64,000 bases of DNA from Arbacia lixula. Its lineage: Eukaryota > Echinodermata > Echinoidea > Arbacioida > Arbaciidae. The stretch is from NCBI GenBank assembly GCA_963669155.1, contig OZ022597.1:14527965-14591964 (forward strand), given 5' to 3'. The translations under genes and the position numbers were made by a program. The notes beneath the pieces are model-generated. The model made no database searches and was not told the DNA's origin. It was given only the letters and a program-made list of their open reading frames with translations. Below, piece by piece: positions 1 to 10,898 of the stretch (its first letter is position 1; each line of letters begins with the position of its first letter).

Positions 1-155
1 TCAAATTGGCATTTTTTTTGCTCAAACTTGATTGATTTTGACGTTTTGTTAGTTCATAATACGTTTCTTCATAAAAATTGAATTTGAAAAAAAGTGTTGC
101 CAATTTAAAGGTTTTGCTCTGAAAGAACTTGGTCCTGAATGAATGAAAACGTATT
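1..155 (+). repeat. Fragment of a dispersed repeat (family X)
   Basis: This resembles parts of 30360-30560 and 35160-35350, sharing runs such as CTTCATAAAAATTGAATTTG and the ending GGTCCTGAATGAATGAAAA. It has no coding potential. The element class is unknown. Confidence 0.5.
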
Positions 156-919
156 CTTTCCAATTAAATGATGGGGAAACCTCAAAGCAAGATATTTCTT
201 TTGACAGGTGTGCTATCCCCTTCTTTGCCAAGCAAAGCCCTTCTGGAATGATAAAGTTCCCAAAGACATACCAGAACACAAGGTCTTTCTTTAAAAAGAG
301 GACGTGTAAGCTAGAAATGTAATCAGCAAGAAGAGTTTTATTATTATCATTATAATTATTTGACCATACGAATAACATGATATAATTTTATAGCAACATC
401 ATAACAAAAAATACACGGATAACGAAACACAATGGACATAATACAATAGAATATAAAAGACAGAAAGAGACAGCATGTGGGTCAGGGTCCACAAAAATGA
501 AGTCATATACTCTTGCCCGAGGGCACGTGAACCCACACACGCTGTGTCAAGAAGAAGAAAAAATGACACAAGTTATATAATCATTAAACAAAGAACATTC
601 TTTCCACACCAGATATACAGACTCTTGTTATTCTAATTGCTGTGGTAGAGACTAATCAAATTTGTATATTTCTACTGTAGCTAAAAATTGAGGAATGTGA
701 TAATAATGAAAATAAATTGCATGCAGTGACAAATATTTGTAAAAGGTATGTACATGTCTTAAGTTCAAGCAATATTTAGTTATAAAAGGAATATCTCTTC
801 CAACATGTTGATGAACGTGTATGAAGAGTTATGGACTTTGCTCAACAGCACAGACTGAAATATTCAAGATTTCCCAATACTTATATTCGCTATTCACACT
901 ATAATCATACAAAGTGATA
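156..919. other. Non-coding stretch, nothing recognised
   Basis: AT-rich DNA with no open frame resembling a protein and no RNA gene. It runs up to the N gap before the first receptor gene. Confidence 0.5.
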
Positions 920-1119
920 NNNNNNNNNNNNNNNNNNNNNNNNNNNNNNNNNNNNNNNNNNNNNNNNNNNNNNNNNNNNNNNNNNNNNNNNNNNNNNNNN
1001 NNNNNNNNNNNNNNNNNNNNNNNNNNNNNNNNNNNNNNNNNNNNNNNNNNNNNNNNNNNNNNNNNNNNNNNNNNNNNNNNNNNNNNNNNNNNNNNNNNNN
1101 NNNNNNNNNNNNNNNNNNN
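920..1119. other. Assembly gap (200 N)
   Basis: Exactly 200 N, so probably a gap of nominal size. Open frames running through it are meaningless. It ends 275 bp before the first receptor start codon and may hide that gene's promoter or a 5' exon. Confidence 0.99.
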
Positions 1120-1394
1120 TGTGCAACAAGTGTATTTCTTCACAGGTAATATATACGCACAGATCCTAAAGACCAACATTGTGTTTGGTACAAACAGGCC
1201 ATTTGGAGGGTTAACAGGATTTCTGCAGTAGTACGTACTACGTACAATCAAACTAGCGACGTCATTGTACAAACGGAGGATAGACGTAACGCCCACGATA
1301 TCGACGTACGTTGGATAATTGCCGAAATTGATTCATATAATTGTCATGTGCAATACTTTTCATCGCATATTGCTCGGAGTTCAACGCTATCAAC

Positions 1395-2477
1395 ATGAAT
1401 GATACAAGTCTGGATAACGACTTTGTGCTTTATTTCTATAGCAAAGAGCCATACGTTACAGTTATTGCTTGCGTCGTATTCATAACGCTGGCGGTGCTGA
1501 CGTTGCTATGCAACGTTTTTGTTCTCGCCGTTCTTCATCGCGGTCGACGCGCATTCGACGCGGTCATGCGCGTCTTGATCCAGATGCTTGCGGTCACGGA
1601 TCTGATTGGTGGGCTTGGTTGCAATGTGGTGCACGTGATGATGATTGCTTCTAGCGCTAGGTTGACCATCCTCTGCACGTTCGCACCTGTGGGAACCGTG
1701 TATCTCATGCTGCAGTCGCTGTACATCGTGTGTTTCATCAACATCTACCGCTACGTCTCCGTTGCTTGGCCATTCGTCTGCATCCGTTACGCAACGCCAA
1801 GGAGAGTGCAAATCGTCATCGGGTTCGTGAAAGTCCTGGTGTTTAGTTTTGCAGCTTTGCTTCTTCCTGTAGACGGTATGCCGTTCCACGGGTTTATCAC
1901 TCACTTCTGCGGCATCGGGGACCACCACAATACGACTATAAATCAATTCCTCGCCCTAAAGCGCGAAATGACGACGACCATAGCGATCACGGTCACCGCT
2001 TTCGTCATCCCACTCTCAGTCCTAACAATCACCAATGGTAGGTTACTCGTCATCGCGTACGGCGTTGCGCGACGACACCGCGCCTCTACACGGTCAAGTG
2101 ACTACAGCCGTAGCAGCACCGTGGCAACGACCGTGGCCTGCAACACCAGTCCCATCCGTAGTCATGGTAACGGATGTACCGTCGAGAGCACCTGTGTTAA
2201 CAATCGAGGAAAAGACCAGCCGCGTTCCGGACTGAAAGGCCTCAAGACTATCCTCGTGATCACCGGGCTTTTCTACGCTTCGTGCGTGCCGTTCTGCTAC
2301 ATGACAACCACGCGTGGGGACAAAGGGGAGCAAATACCAAGCGTGTTAGTTCTTGCCTGCTTGCTGAGCAACGCGTGGTGGAACGCTCCTGTCTACTTGC
2401 TCACCTGCCAAACGTTCAAGAAAGAGGCACTGAGGCTGAAGAAGGATATACTAAGGCGACTGTTCCGTTGCCAGTAG
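1395..2477 (+). CDS. Orphan rhodopsin-like GPCR 1 (single exon)
   Basis: A 360-residue seven-transmembrane receptor for the plasma membrane, in one exon. The ATG at 1395 was chosen because it is the first ATG of the frame; the frame opens earlier only at a TTG. It is followed at once by an N-glycosylation site (NDTS). Class A marks: asparagine in TM1 (LLCNVFVL), LAVTD in TM2, a cysteine before TM3 (TILCTF) paired with one in the second extracellular loop (HFCGIG), a Ser/Thr-rich third intracellular loop, and WWNAPVYLL at the end of TM7 where NPxxY is usual. Oddities: the DRY motif reads YRY (IYRYVSV), and the TM6 tryptophan of CWxP is replaced (ASCVPF). Its closest relative seen here is the receptor at 8135. 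Sea urchins are known to carry large lineage-specific expansions of mostly intronless class A receptors ('surreal-GPCRs'), and membership is an inference. Ligand and G protein are unknown. Confidence 0.88.
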   Translation: MNDTSLDNDFVLYFYSKEPYVTVIACVVFITLAVLTLLCNVFVLAVLHRGRRAFDAVMRVLIQMLAVTDLIGGLGCNVVHVMMIASSARLTILCTFAPVGTVYLMLQSLYIVCFINIYRYVSVAWPFVCIRYATPRRVQIVIGFVKVLVFSFAALLLPVDGMPFHGFITHFCGIGDHHNTTINQFLALKREMTTTIAITVTAFVIPLSVLTITNGRLLVIAYGVARRHRASTRSSDYSRSSTVATTVACNTSPIRSHGNGCTVESTCVNNRGKDQPRSGLKGLKTILVITGLFYASCVPFCYMTTTRGDKGEQIPSVLVLACLLSNAWWNAPVYLLTCQTFKKEALRLKKDILRRLFRCQ

Positions 2478-2491
2478 ATATCATATCAGGC

Positions 2492-2670
2492 GGGTGTTTC
2501 ACCAAGCTGTTCGTAAGTTATGAACGACTTTACGAACAACTGGTGATCCCTTCTTGTGCTATATCAGATTCTCAATGAACAAAGTGTGGTAACGCATTTA
2601 GCAAAATAAAGGATCACCAGTCGTTCGTAAAGTCGTTCGTAACTTACGAACGGCTTGGTGAAACACCCTC
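2492..2670. mobile_element. Palindromic MITE, family 9, in the receptor 1 3' flank
   Basis: The ends are inverted: GGTGTTTCACCAAGCTGTTC on the left and CTTGGTGAAACACC on the right. Inside are inverted GTTCGTAAGTTA arms and AGTCGTTCGTAA. It starts about 15 bp after the receptor 1 stop and carries AATAAA at 2605-2610. Relatives lie at 34681, 40244 and 52975. Confidence 0.8.
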
Positions 2671-3740
2671 CAGGAACAGAAATTACAAGTTAACGTGGTT
2701 AATTGGATAATCGCTCATTGTTTAAAGATCACCATCTTCATAATGTTAAATCCTTTTTGTACTAGAAAGGATATTGTTGTGTATTGATTATGACTAAAGC
2801 CACGTGTGGCAGACGAGGAGTTAAGAATGTTCATTTATCATAGCACTCCGTTTACAAATGACCTAAGGAGTTATACAACCTTATTTCTGTTTGACCCAAT
2901 GAATGTAATAACTGCAAATATTTACATACATTGTGATATTTCTAGGGCCATGTATCACAAAGAACTAAGATTGGCCGTATGAGCAGAATATCAATCACGC
3001 GATCAATGTACCGATTGTATGATCGATATCAATCGTAAATCCATATCACAAATAGCTTACAGTAGACAGGGTACAAACATAATTTCCTATTGGTGGCAAA
3101 TGTATATATATATGCTAAGATTACAATATACTAAGTGTAAACACGTTAACCGACAAGGTCCGTTCTGCCAGAAGTATCATGTATGATTAATGACATGACA
3201 GTTGCCATAGGATTGACAGGTGTGGTGCACAACGGCCATTGTTGTGTTCTAAATCGATATCTGATAAATTGTTGAATGCCAATTTTCCTGTAAATGAAAA
3301 TCTCATTAAATATCTAAAGGCTTATTGATAATTCACAGCATGTCACCAAACCTGCTTCGGAAAATAATGACATCCTCTAAATTCATGGTGTGGAAATTCC
3401 AGCTTGATTCGAGTTGTACATTTGCAACATTTTTCAAAAGTGTCAAAAGGTTCTTTGTTAACTACTATAACAGTGATGGTTTAGATACGGTCTGTTGTTT
3501 TCTTCTAAAATATACCTGCTAAGCTGATGAGAAATAATCAATATTTCTGAATTGGGATTATATCATTAAAGTTAGTATAACACTTTCAGTCAAATGAAAC
3601 GGGTTTTTAATCAATTTTCAAAATGGGCAAAAGAAAACGGGGAAAAGGGGTGTGGGGTTAGGAGAAAAGAAGAGGGTATAGACAGAGAGTGTGAGGGAGG
3701 TGAAGGGATTTGGGATAGGGAAGAGAGTGGGATGGGTATG
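2671..3740. other. Non-coding intergenic stretch
   Basis: AT-rich and without recognisable genes. The short open frame at 3325-3522 has no recognisable similarity. Confidence 0.5.
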
Positions 3741-3749
3741 TGTTGGAAA

Positions 3750-3767
3750 TGAAAGAGAGAGAGGGGG

Positions 3768-3814
<47 letters not shown>

Positions 3815-4159
3815 TTTAAATGGAATGAGATTAAGAGATAGATAGATGGAGAGGTTTAAAAAAGAGTGCACCGGCTATCTACTGCTGATGTGAAACGATC
3901 ATGGGCATTTCAGAATTCTATCTGTTCCTATCTCTCTTTCGGTAAAACCACATGATAATGTTCAAACTGGGAGACTGGATGAGAGGAATGGCTAGGATGA
4001 CAAGAGAGAGACAGAGAGAGACAGAGAGAGACAGAGAGAGAGAGACAGAGAGAGAGAGGAGGGATGTTTGGGATAAGGAAGTGAAAATAACTATCCGGTT
4101 GAAAATATAAATAAAAGAAATATGGGAAGGGGCTGACAGAGAAAGAGTATAATGGAGGG

Positions 4160-4214
<55 letters not shown>

Positions 4215-4280
4215 CAGAGAGAGAGAGAGAGAAAGGAGGAGCACGGCGGAGAGATGGGTGGAAGAGGAGGGAAGAGTGTA
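3750..4280. repeat. GA-rich microsatellite cluster
   Basis: (GA)n runs at about 3756-3812, 4004-4060 and 4166-4240, with a poly-G of about ten. On the minus strand they yield false Ser-Leu-rich open frames. More imperfect GAGAGA patches follow to about 4935. Confidence 0.95.
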
Positions 4281-6211
4281 TTAAAAAGAGAACGCTTATT
4301 AAACCAAAGCACGAAAGAACAGTTGAATCAATTACTAGCACACCGAAAGAAGTGACGGGCAAATTATGACGGGACAGTGCTTTTAATAACCAGTGATAAC
4401 GCATCTCCCAGATATGACAGCACTAATGGGTGAAACGAAAAACAGTCCGCCTCTTTGTGGATATTCCACTTAAATGTTTTAGATTAATTTCGGTGATCTG
4501 GCGTGTTTTGTAATATACAGCCCTTGAAGTGGGATTAATTTTGTGTGTGGCTTAATGATTGTACTAGCGCTCACCTTCTCACGCTGCTGCTAATGGGGTC
4601 ATGAATACAATGTACGGGTGAACCGAAATGAGGACGTATATATCGCGTTTCTGACGGGTGCTACTGTTTACCATGCTATTATGACAGGTTCATTAAAACA
4701 CAGTTGAAAACTGTCCGATTGATTAAAAGAGAGAGTGATTCACGAGGTACAGTTGGTAAAGTTGGTAAAGGTGCGACCGATTGAAGCAGAGAGATATATT
4801 TTCATTAAACATAAAGGTTAAAGTTTCTATAATGATTTAAAGAGAGAGGGAACAGATTTCATAATGGTTCGACTTATTCAAAGAGAGAGATGTATTTTCA
4901 TTAAAATAATCGACTGAGTTAAAGAGAGAGATTGGGGTGAAGTACTGGGGTAAAAGTAAGTCGATATATATTTTTGTGTGATTGTAGGATGGATTTTTTT
5001 TTTTTGGGGGGGGTTCAAATACTACATGAATAGTTATCCATAACAGTTATATACTGATACATTAACATCATTCATAGTTCTGACTGTGCCTATCACATCC
5101 AGTCAAATCACAAGTAGACAAAATAACCAACTGTCAAAATACGACATCATAAAACTCTTACCAATACGACAAAGAGTCAGAAATCGATGATGGCGGAAAC
5201 AGATTCAGACTCAATCCGCAAAAACGAGGAGGTTGACATTATCCTGTTATCTTTCTTTCTATTCTCTCGTTGACATCTATTCATCTCTTTTTTTCCTCCT
5301 TCTCTATCCTGTGCCACTTTCTCTGATTCTCATGTTCCTGCTGTGTCCATACAATCCGTGACAAAAGTGATCTTGAATACAATTTAATATTAAATCATAA
5401 CGATTGGAACTGACTGTCAACATGGTCAAAGGGCTTATCAGACATGTCAGACGCACTTATGAAGCCATCTTTAATCAACAATCAACGGCTTCGTTAATGT
5501 CTTCATGAAAAAAGCGGACTTGACAAAAACGGTCTTAAATCACAACGATTGGAACTAGTCTATTTGCGAGTTGTTCTCGATTGTCAAAGAGCTTATTAGA
5601 TGTACTTGTGAAGCAGTCCTCAATCAATAATCCACGACTTCATTTATGTCTACAGGTAGAAAATTAATAAATAATCCGATCGAAAGCGCGAGTGAAATAG
5701 CCCTAAACATGAAAGTACAAAACTTAACAAGGTACAATTTTTCTAATATTTTTCCTTGTAGAGATACCCCTTGGTTTGGAATCAACACGATACAAGAAAA
5801 AGAAATACACGCATGGAAATGAAAATGATTTAGACAATAAAGGAACAATGTTGTAAGCATATTGATGTGTAGTCTTTGCCAGTGTAACATATCGTCATCA
5901 TGGAAGTGAGTAAGTCAATGTACATTCTATACCGGAAGTCCTTCTTTTTATTATCATCATACATTATTGACAGCTCACAAACTATTGAAAACACTTTCAC
6001 TTGTCATGCTTGTAAAGCAATTGCATTTGGGAGCTCATTCAAGTCATTGTATGAAGATGTGTTTCTTTCATCTGATTGTACTTATCAAAATCTCCTCATC
6101 CCCTGGATTCATTAGATGAAGGGTTATTTTCAAGCTGAAACTGTGTTTGAAACTCCACCACATTAAATCCCCCCCCCCCATGTGTCGTTGAGTAAAGATG
6201 ATATTCTTTAA
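4281..6211. other. Non-coding intergenic stretch
   Basis: No exon-like sequence seen. It has scattered AAAGAGAGAG patches at 4720-4930, a T9-G8 run near 4990 and poly-C near 6170. The frames at 5624-5890 and 5900-6115 are low-complexity and unconvincing. Confidence 0.45.
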
Positions 6212-6731
6212 AGATAGTCCGTCCCTTTTGCAAGCTTAAAATTTGAAATCGTCTATCACGATCGTAAATTGAAGAAAGTGTGATTCAAGACCATTTCTAA
6301 GAATATATCATGTTGAAGCTTTCTGTATGTGTAAAAAGATTCAGCCGTTAAATTTCAAACCGACTTTTTTCGTACTACGAAAAAAGTATTAGTCTTTGTT
6401 ACAGTATCTATGTGGTTATTGTGCGTGCGTGAAATCCTAATTTTATGAGTAACTACCAAACTATGGAGATGATTCCTTCCATAGAACAATTTTTTTCATA
6501 ATGCGTTTTATAATTTAATAAACAGATTAATCAATAAAGCAGATATTTCAACACAAACTGCTAAGAGCCTGAGGTAAAGACTATTAATCAGACGTTGTTT
6601 ACGTGCATTATTTGAATTTTACTCTACGTATCAGTTTCAAATTGTGAATATAGAGCTTGCTAACACTTCTCTATATGTTTTACCAATGTTTCGATGGTTT
6701 TGTGGTGATCTGAAAAAGGGACTGGCTGTCT
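6212..6731. mobile_element. TTAA MITE, family 2, full length (520 bp)
   Basis: TTAA flanks both ends (6208-6211 and 6732-6735). The inverted ends are AGATAGTCCGTCCCTTTT and AAAAGGGACTGGCTGTCT. A near-identical 524-bp copy lies in the opposite orientation at 62464-62987. Confidence 0.88.
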
Positions 6732-6959
6732 TTAAATGTGTTGTACAATTTCGGAATGCCATATGATTTGTCCTCCCTAATATCAATTAACTCGTTGTGT
6801 GCCATATATTATATGCATTCTCTTGAACTTAATACACATAAACACATAAATCACATAGAGCCATATTTCTTTGGCACACATAGGGTTAAGTTTTCGGAAC
6901 CGTTTTCGGAACTCCATCGCATTCATACCCCTCCCCCGCCCCACCTCCCAGGCATCCCC

Positions 6960-7017
6960 CATCACTCTCTCTCTCTCTCCCAACTACAACTGGGTCGGGC
7001 GCCATCGTAACACGTCG
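6960..7017 (+). other. Candidate non-coding 5' exon end of receptor 2
   Basis: A CT-rich, CpG-containing stretch ends in GTCG before a strong donor (GTAAGT at 7018). It lies 1.1 kb upstream of receptor 2, where an AG at 8107-8108 could accept it. This is speculative, with no transcript evidence. Confidence 0.25.
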
Positions 7018-7109
7018 GTAAGTAGCCCGTTTTATCGCTCTACGCGATGAAAAACACTTTTGATGTGCGGGGTCATTAATTAGTAGCTCAGAAGGATGTC
7101 TGAGCAGCA

Positions 7110-7225
7110 AGTTGAGATGGAAATGCAAACAATTAACTCGTGTCATTGGATGATGCAATAGGATGTCGCATCCGCTAGTTGAGATGAAAATGCAAACAAC
7201 TCGTGTCATTGGATGACGCAGCAAT
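7110..7225. repeat. Short tandem duplication
   Basis: Two direct copies of a unit beginning AGTTGAGATG and ending CGTGTCATTGGATGA, separated by about 60 bp. The role is unknown. Confidence 0.7.
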
Positions 7226-8134
7226 AAACACAGGTATGTCACTCCAGAATCGGCGCAGTACGGCTGCTCCTCGTGACTAAATCCACTAAATATTTGCGAA
7301 TCTGCTCACCGATGCTCACTAAAGAGAAGGCGCTGCTGACGAAAGTGGAGCCAGTACAAAAAGCGCGGGTTGAGAGATCGACGCGCATTGTTCAGTTGTT
7401 CTTGACATTCTGTTGTTGGTAGCTACTCTTTGAAGTACGTTTCTTAGTTTTCTTAGTTGGGTCCTCGTCATCGTCGTCGTCGTGATACGAAACAGTCGCA
7501 GAAACTCGTTCAACCTTTTGCTGGCCACGGTGACATCATATTACAGCTATTAGCTGTCTTTAATCATTCAAACAAAGAGTATAGAACAAATGGTGCCTAT
7601 CTTCATCAAGAGCCGTTTGTACTCTCGGACATGTTGGAATAGTCTACTATGTCCGTTGAATAACCTGCGTGAGAATGATGTTTAGGCCGCTTTGATTCCC
7701 TCAATCAAGATATTGCAGAATGTTAAGTGTGATTGACTTGTGATCTTTTTCAATTCTACGTTTGTCAGTCCGTCAAAATGTTTCACAAACAGTCTGCATG
7801 ATATTTAATGCCTTAATGTAAACTCGGGTGAACACGGTGAATGCCACCGAGGTTTCATTCATCGTACGCAGCTAAAAAACATACAAGTGACATGTGTATG
7901 CAACCACGGAAAATGATCTGAGGGACTGTCCTCGCGCTTGGTGATTCTGTAACTACAAAGATAGTAAGATATGAATTGTGAAACGATATTCATTGTGGTC
8001 TTGTGTCTATTAGAACGAATTACAAATTTGAGAAGTTTAACTCTGTGTGTGACATGTGCGCATTTTGTCGTCATTAAATCACATTGGGGAGCGGTTGATC
8101 TGGCTCAGGACGTGTTGACACAGAAAGTGATAAA
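7226..8134. other. Upstream region of receptor 2
   Basis: No convincing protein. This is probably the promoter or 5' UTR region of the receptor at 8135. I could not place a core promoter. Confidence 0.35.
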
Positions 8135-9289
8135 ATGGCGTACTTTTCGGAGGTAAATGGGACATCCGAGTGCAGTGATATCTACGGCCCTGGGAGACGG
8201 TTTGAGATTGATGTGGCCCACGTTGCTATGTGCGTCGTTCAATCCTTCCTCATTCTAACGACGAACACGTTTGTCCTGTACGTGCTTTGGAAAGGAAAGA
8301 ATTCATTTGACGAGGTGACGTCATTTCTGTTTCGCGCTTTGGCCTTAACGGAAATCACTGGTGGGTTCGGGGCGGGGGTTGTGCACAGCTTATATCTAAT
8401 CTTCAGAAACCACCCGTATGCCCACACCATTTGTCAGGTTTTTACGTTCCTCATCGCCTACTTTTCAATGAACTCCCTCTACCTTGTCTGTATCATCGTC
8501 TTACAGCGCTATCTTGTAATATCCAGGCCTTTCAGGCACATGCGCTTCGTTACCGTGAACAAATGCAAGCTCGTCATATGCGTTACTAAGGTGTTGGTCA
8601 CGTGCTTGTGCATGGCTGCCCTTCCCGTAGAGGGCCTTCCGCTCACGCCGCTTCTAGCTGCATCCTGCGCGAATTGCGTTGGAGACGCTGATTTCATCAC
8701 CTTGGTTGACGTCAAAGCGAAAGTATCCCTCTTCGTGATCGGTCTCGCGATCCTAATCCCTCTGATCGTTCTCACCGTGGCCAACTGCCATCTCATCGCA
8801 ATAGCGTATAATTCGTCGCGGTATGTCACGCGGCTGGGAGGAGCCCCTCGTCGAGAAACGGGGAACAGAACCGGAAGCAGCCCCCGTCTCGCCGCGTCAG
8901 AAGACTCAGACTCCCCTGTCCAGAAATCCAGAGGGCGCTTCTGGCTCCAGCGTGGCTTCAAAGGCATGAAGACGATCTCAGTGGTATCCGTCCTCTTCTA
9001 CATCTCATGCCTGCCCTTCGTCGCCTCCCTGTTCCTCGTCATACTCCGAGGGCAGCAGTCCTACTACTTGAATTTCGTGGCGATGGCTCTGATCCTCTGC
9101 AACTGCTGGTGGAACGCACCGGTCTATTTCCTCACCAGCCTGACCTTCCGCAAGAAAGCCTTGACGGTGTTCGGCATAAGGAAGGCTCACAAGACGTCAT
9201 CGCGTGATACATCATTAGTCAGGAGCGTAAAAAGCTCTGTGATGACGCCAGAGACGAGTGTGGCAAACATCCCACATAATGATCAATGA
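8135..9289 (+). CDS. Orphan rhodopsin-like GPCR 2 (single exon)
   Basis: A 384-residue seven-transmembrane receptor in one exon, paralogous to the receptor at 1395. The start at 8135 gives a short extracellular tail with an N-glycosylation site (VNGTSE), then TM1 with LTTNTFVL. TM2 reads LALTEITGG, so the usual Asp2.50 is Glu. A cysteine precedes TM3 (TICQVF) and the second extracellular loop has cysteines (SCANCVGD). The DRY position is QRY (VLQRYLVISRPF), TM6 is LFYISCLPF without the usual tryptophan, and TM7 is WWNAPVYFLT. A basic, Ser-rich third loop is followed by FKGMKTI. Shared signatures with receptor 1 are LPV(D/E)GxP before the second extracellular loop, G(L/F)KGxKTI before TM6, and WWNAPVY. 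Ligand and coupling are unknown. The missing Asp/Glu of DRY leaves basal activity and G-protein coupling open. Confidence 0.9.
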   Translation: MAYFSEVNGTSECSDIYGPGRRFEIDVAHVAMCVVQSFLILTTNTFVLYVLWKGKNSFDEVTSFLFRALALTEITGGFGAGVVHSLYLIFRNHPYAHTICQVFTFLIAYFSMNSLYLVCIIVLQRYLVISRPFRHMRFVTVNKCKLVICVTKVLVTCLCMAALPVEGLPLTPLLAASCANCVGDADFITLVDVKAKVSLFVIGLAILIPLIVLTVANCHLIAIAYNSSRYVTRLGGAPRRETGNRTGSSPRLAASEDSDSPVQKSRGRFWLQRGFKGMKTISVVSVLFYISCLPFVASLFLVILRGQQSYYLNFVAMALILCNCWWNAPVYFLTSLTFRKKALTVFGIRKAHKTSSRDTSLVRSVKSSVMTPETSVANIPHNDQ

Positions 9290-9449
9290 CAAGATGGATG
9301 TAACTTAATTCGACACAAAATGCACACATGACTGTGTGAGTGCAACACGTCATCCATGCTGGGCTCGAATCGCTGCAACTATTACGGAGAATGACATTAA
9401 CGTACCAGAGTGTGACGCCATGTGACCATGCTGTCAAGTCAACGAGTTC

Positions 9450-9576
9450 TGGGGGGCATTTCATTAAAGGACTTGTCGGATATTTTATCCGACAAGTTTG
9501 CTCTCGGCCAATAAGTAGCTTATAACTGTTTGTCGGATAAAACGTCCGACAAGTCCTTTGATGAAATGCCCCCCTG
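9450..9576. mobile_element. Palindromic MITE, family 10
   Basis: Inverted ends GGGGGGCATTTCATTAAAGG and its counterpart CCTTTGATGAAATGCCCCCC, with inner inverted ACTTGTCGGAT arms. Total length about 127 bp. Confidence 0.85.
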
Positions 9577-9589
9577 AACTACGGTGATC

Positions 9590-9724
9590 ATAGAGATTTT
9601 CATTGTGGGTGTCCGACACTATCTCGCTAGGCAGTGCCGGGCCAGTGAAATTCTTATTGAGTAATATTGTTTACAACCAGAGACATACATAACAATGGAT
9701 ATGACGACACCACTACAGTACTCT
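9590..9724. mobile_element. Partial MITE, family 11
   Basis: The right end ATGGATATGACGACACCACT followed by GTACTCTAT matches 54140-54172. The left part is degraded. The full form is at 24114-24336. Confidence 0.6.
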
Positions 9725-10898
9725 ATATCAATTAAACTATGAGTGTGATTTCGACTCCCAGCATGCTCAGTACTCAAACAGTAAATGGGCTTATCGATAC
9801 AAGACCGGAATTTTAAATATGGTTACGAGCATTGCAGGTTATTTCACAAGGCCCTTGTCGTTACACTACCAGCATGACCAGCAACATCAGTAAGGTATCG
9901 ATTGCGAGATGTTGGGTGGCAAAATTAGGAGAATTCCATGTATATCATTGCACAAACGTAACACACTAATAGTGTTGCACGTGGTCGCAAACCGTTACTG
10001 AGGCTGATATATATACTTTGCAACATCGCTCGCCTTTGTGATTCTGAACCTCCTTGGAGTTGTCTGGTATAGGCATATCAAAAACTCTACGAACATGACG
10101 GAAGAGGATGAAGCTCAAAACTTTGTATCATATTTTGAAACATTCTTTTTATTTGCATTAAAATCACAATACTAATAGAGTCGGCACAATGAGTTGTAAG
10201 TATCATTGACATCAAGAATATTTGTGAATTTGCTATATGAATAAACAATTTTCTATTGAAAATGGAATGCCATTATCGTGATAATTTATTGTCAAAAATT
10301 GATGTGAATATGGCAATGAATCCTAAAGAAAATATATTAAAACAAAAATTTTGTCATCATACCTTCATCCTGTAATTTCACTTTCTAAAAGATAAAAGCC
10401 CTCTATTTATATACATATTCTTTAGAATGACATTTTGATATTTGGAAGCTGGTAATACGGTTTCTTGGAGAAAGTCGCAAGAATACTTTGTAGAAATAGT
10501 ATATGTGAGTAAAGATAATGTAAATAAAAAAAATCACCTGTGTTTACATTCACATTTGTTGCGTTTGTTTATATTTACCCAGCACTTGGAACGCATCCAC
10601 GCGTTTGAAATAATATGTTTCCTTTTCTGTTATTATTCTCCTAATTTATTGATATAGAGCTGCTTACAATTAACCGTAATAAACTTTAAGAGACCTACAT
10701 AATACGAAAATTATACTTATTGATATTACATCTGCCCGCCGTCCTGATATGACCTATATACCCTCTGGAATTTGCCATTAAGGCCGTCGAATTAAGTTGA
10801 AAATGAGTTGAAATGTTTGATATATTTACACATTATATTGTTTATATATATTTTTTCGCGTTTATCTCCATTGAGGAAGGGGAAATAAAAAGAAGTCT
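9725..10898. other. Intergenic stretch and sulfotransferase 3' flank
   Basis: No gene seen. AATAAA at 10240-10245 could serve receptor 2 on the plus strand. TTTATT at 10645-10650 (AATAAA on the minus strand) could end the sulfotransferase transcript about 250 bp after its stop. Confidence 0.35.

Noticed and set aside
829-1296. Open frames spanning the N gap
   Set aside because: Unknown bases were read through; nothing can be inferred.
1469-2578. Several shorter frames overlapping receptor 1
   Set aside because: Shadows of the 360-residue receptor frame, which alone has seven membrane segments and family motifs.
3611-4404. Ser-Leu-Pro-rich open frames on the minus strand
   Set aside because: Translation of GA microsatellites.
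7081-7125. TAGTAGCTCAGAAGGATGTC, resembling a tRNA D-arm
   Set aside because: No acceptor stem or T-arm at the right spacing; part of a local tandem duplication.
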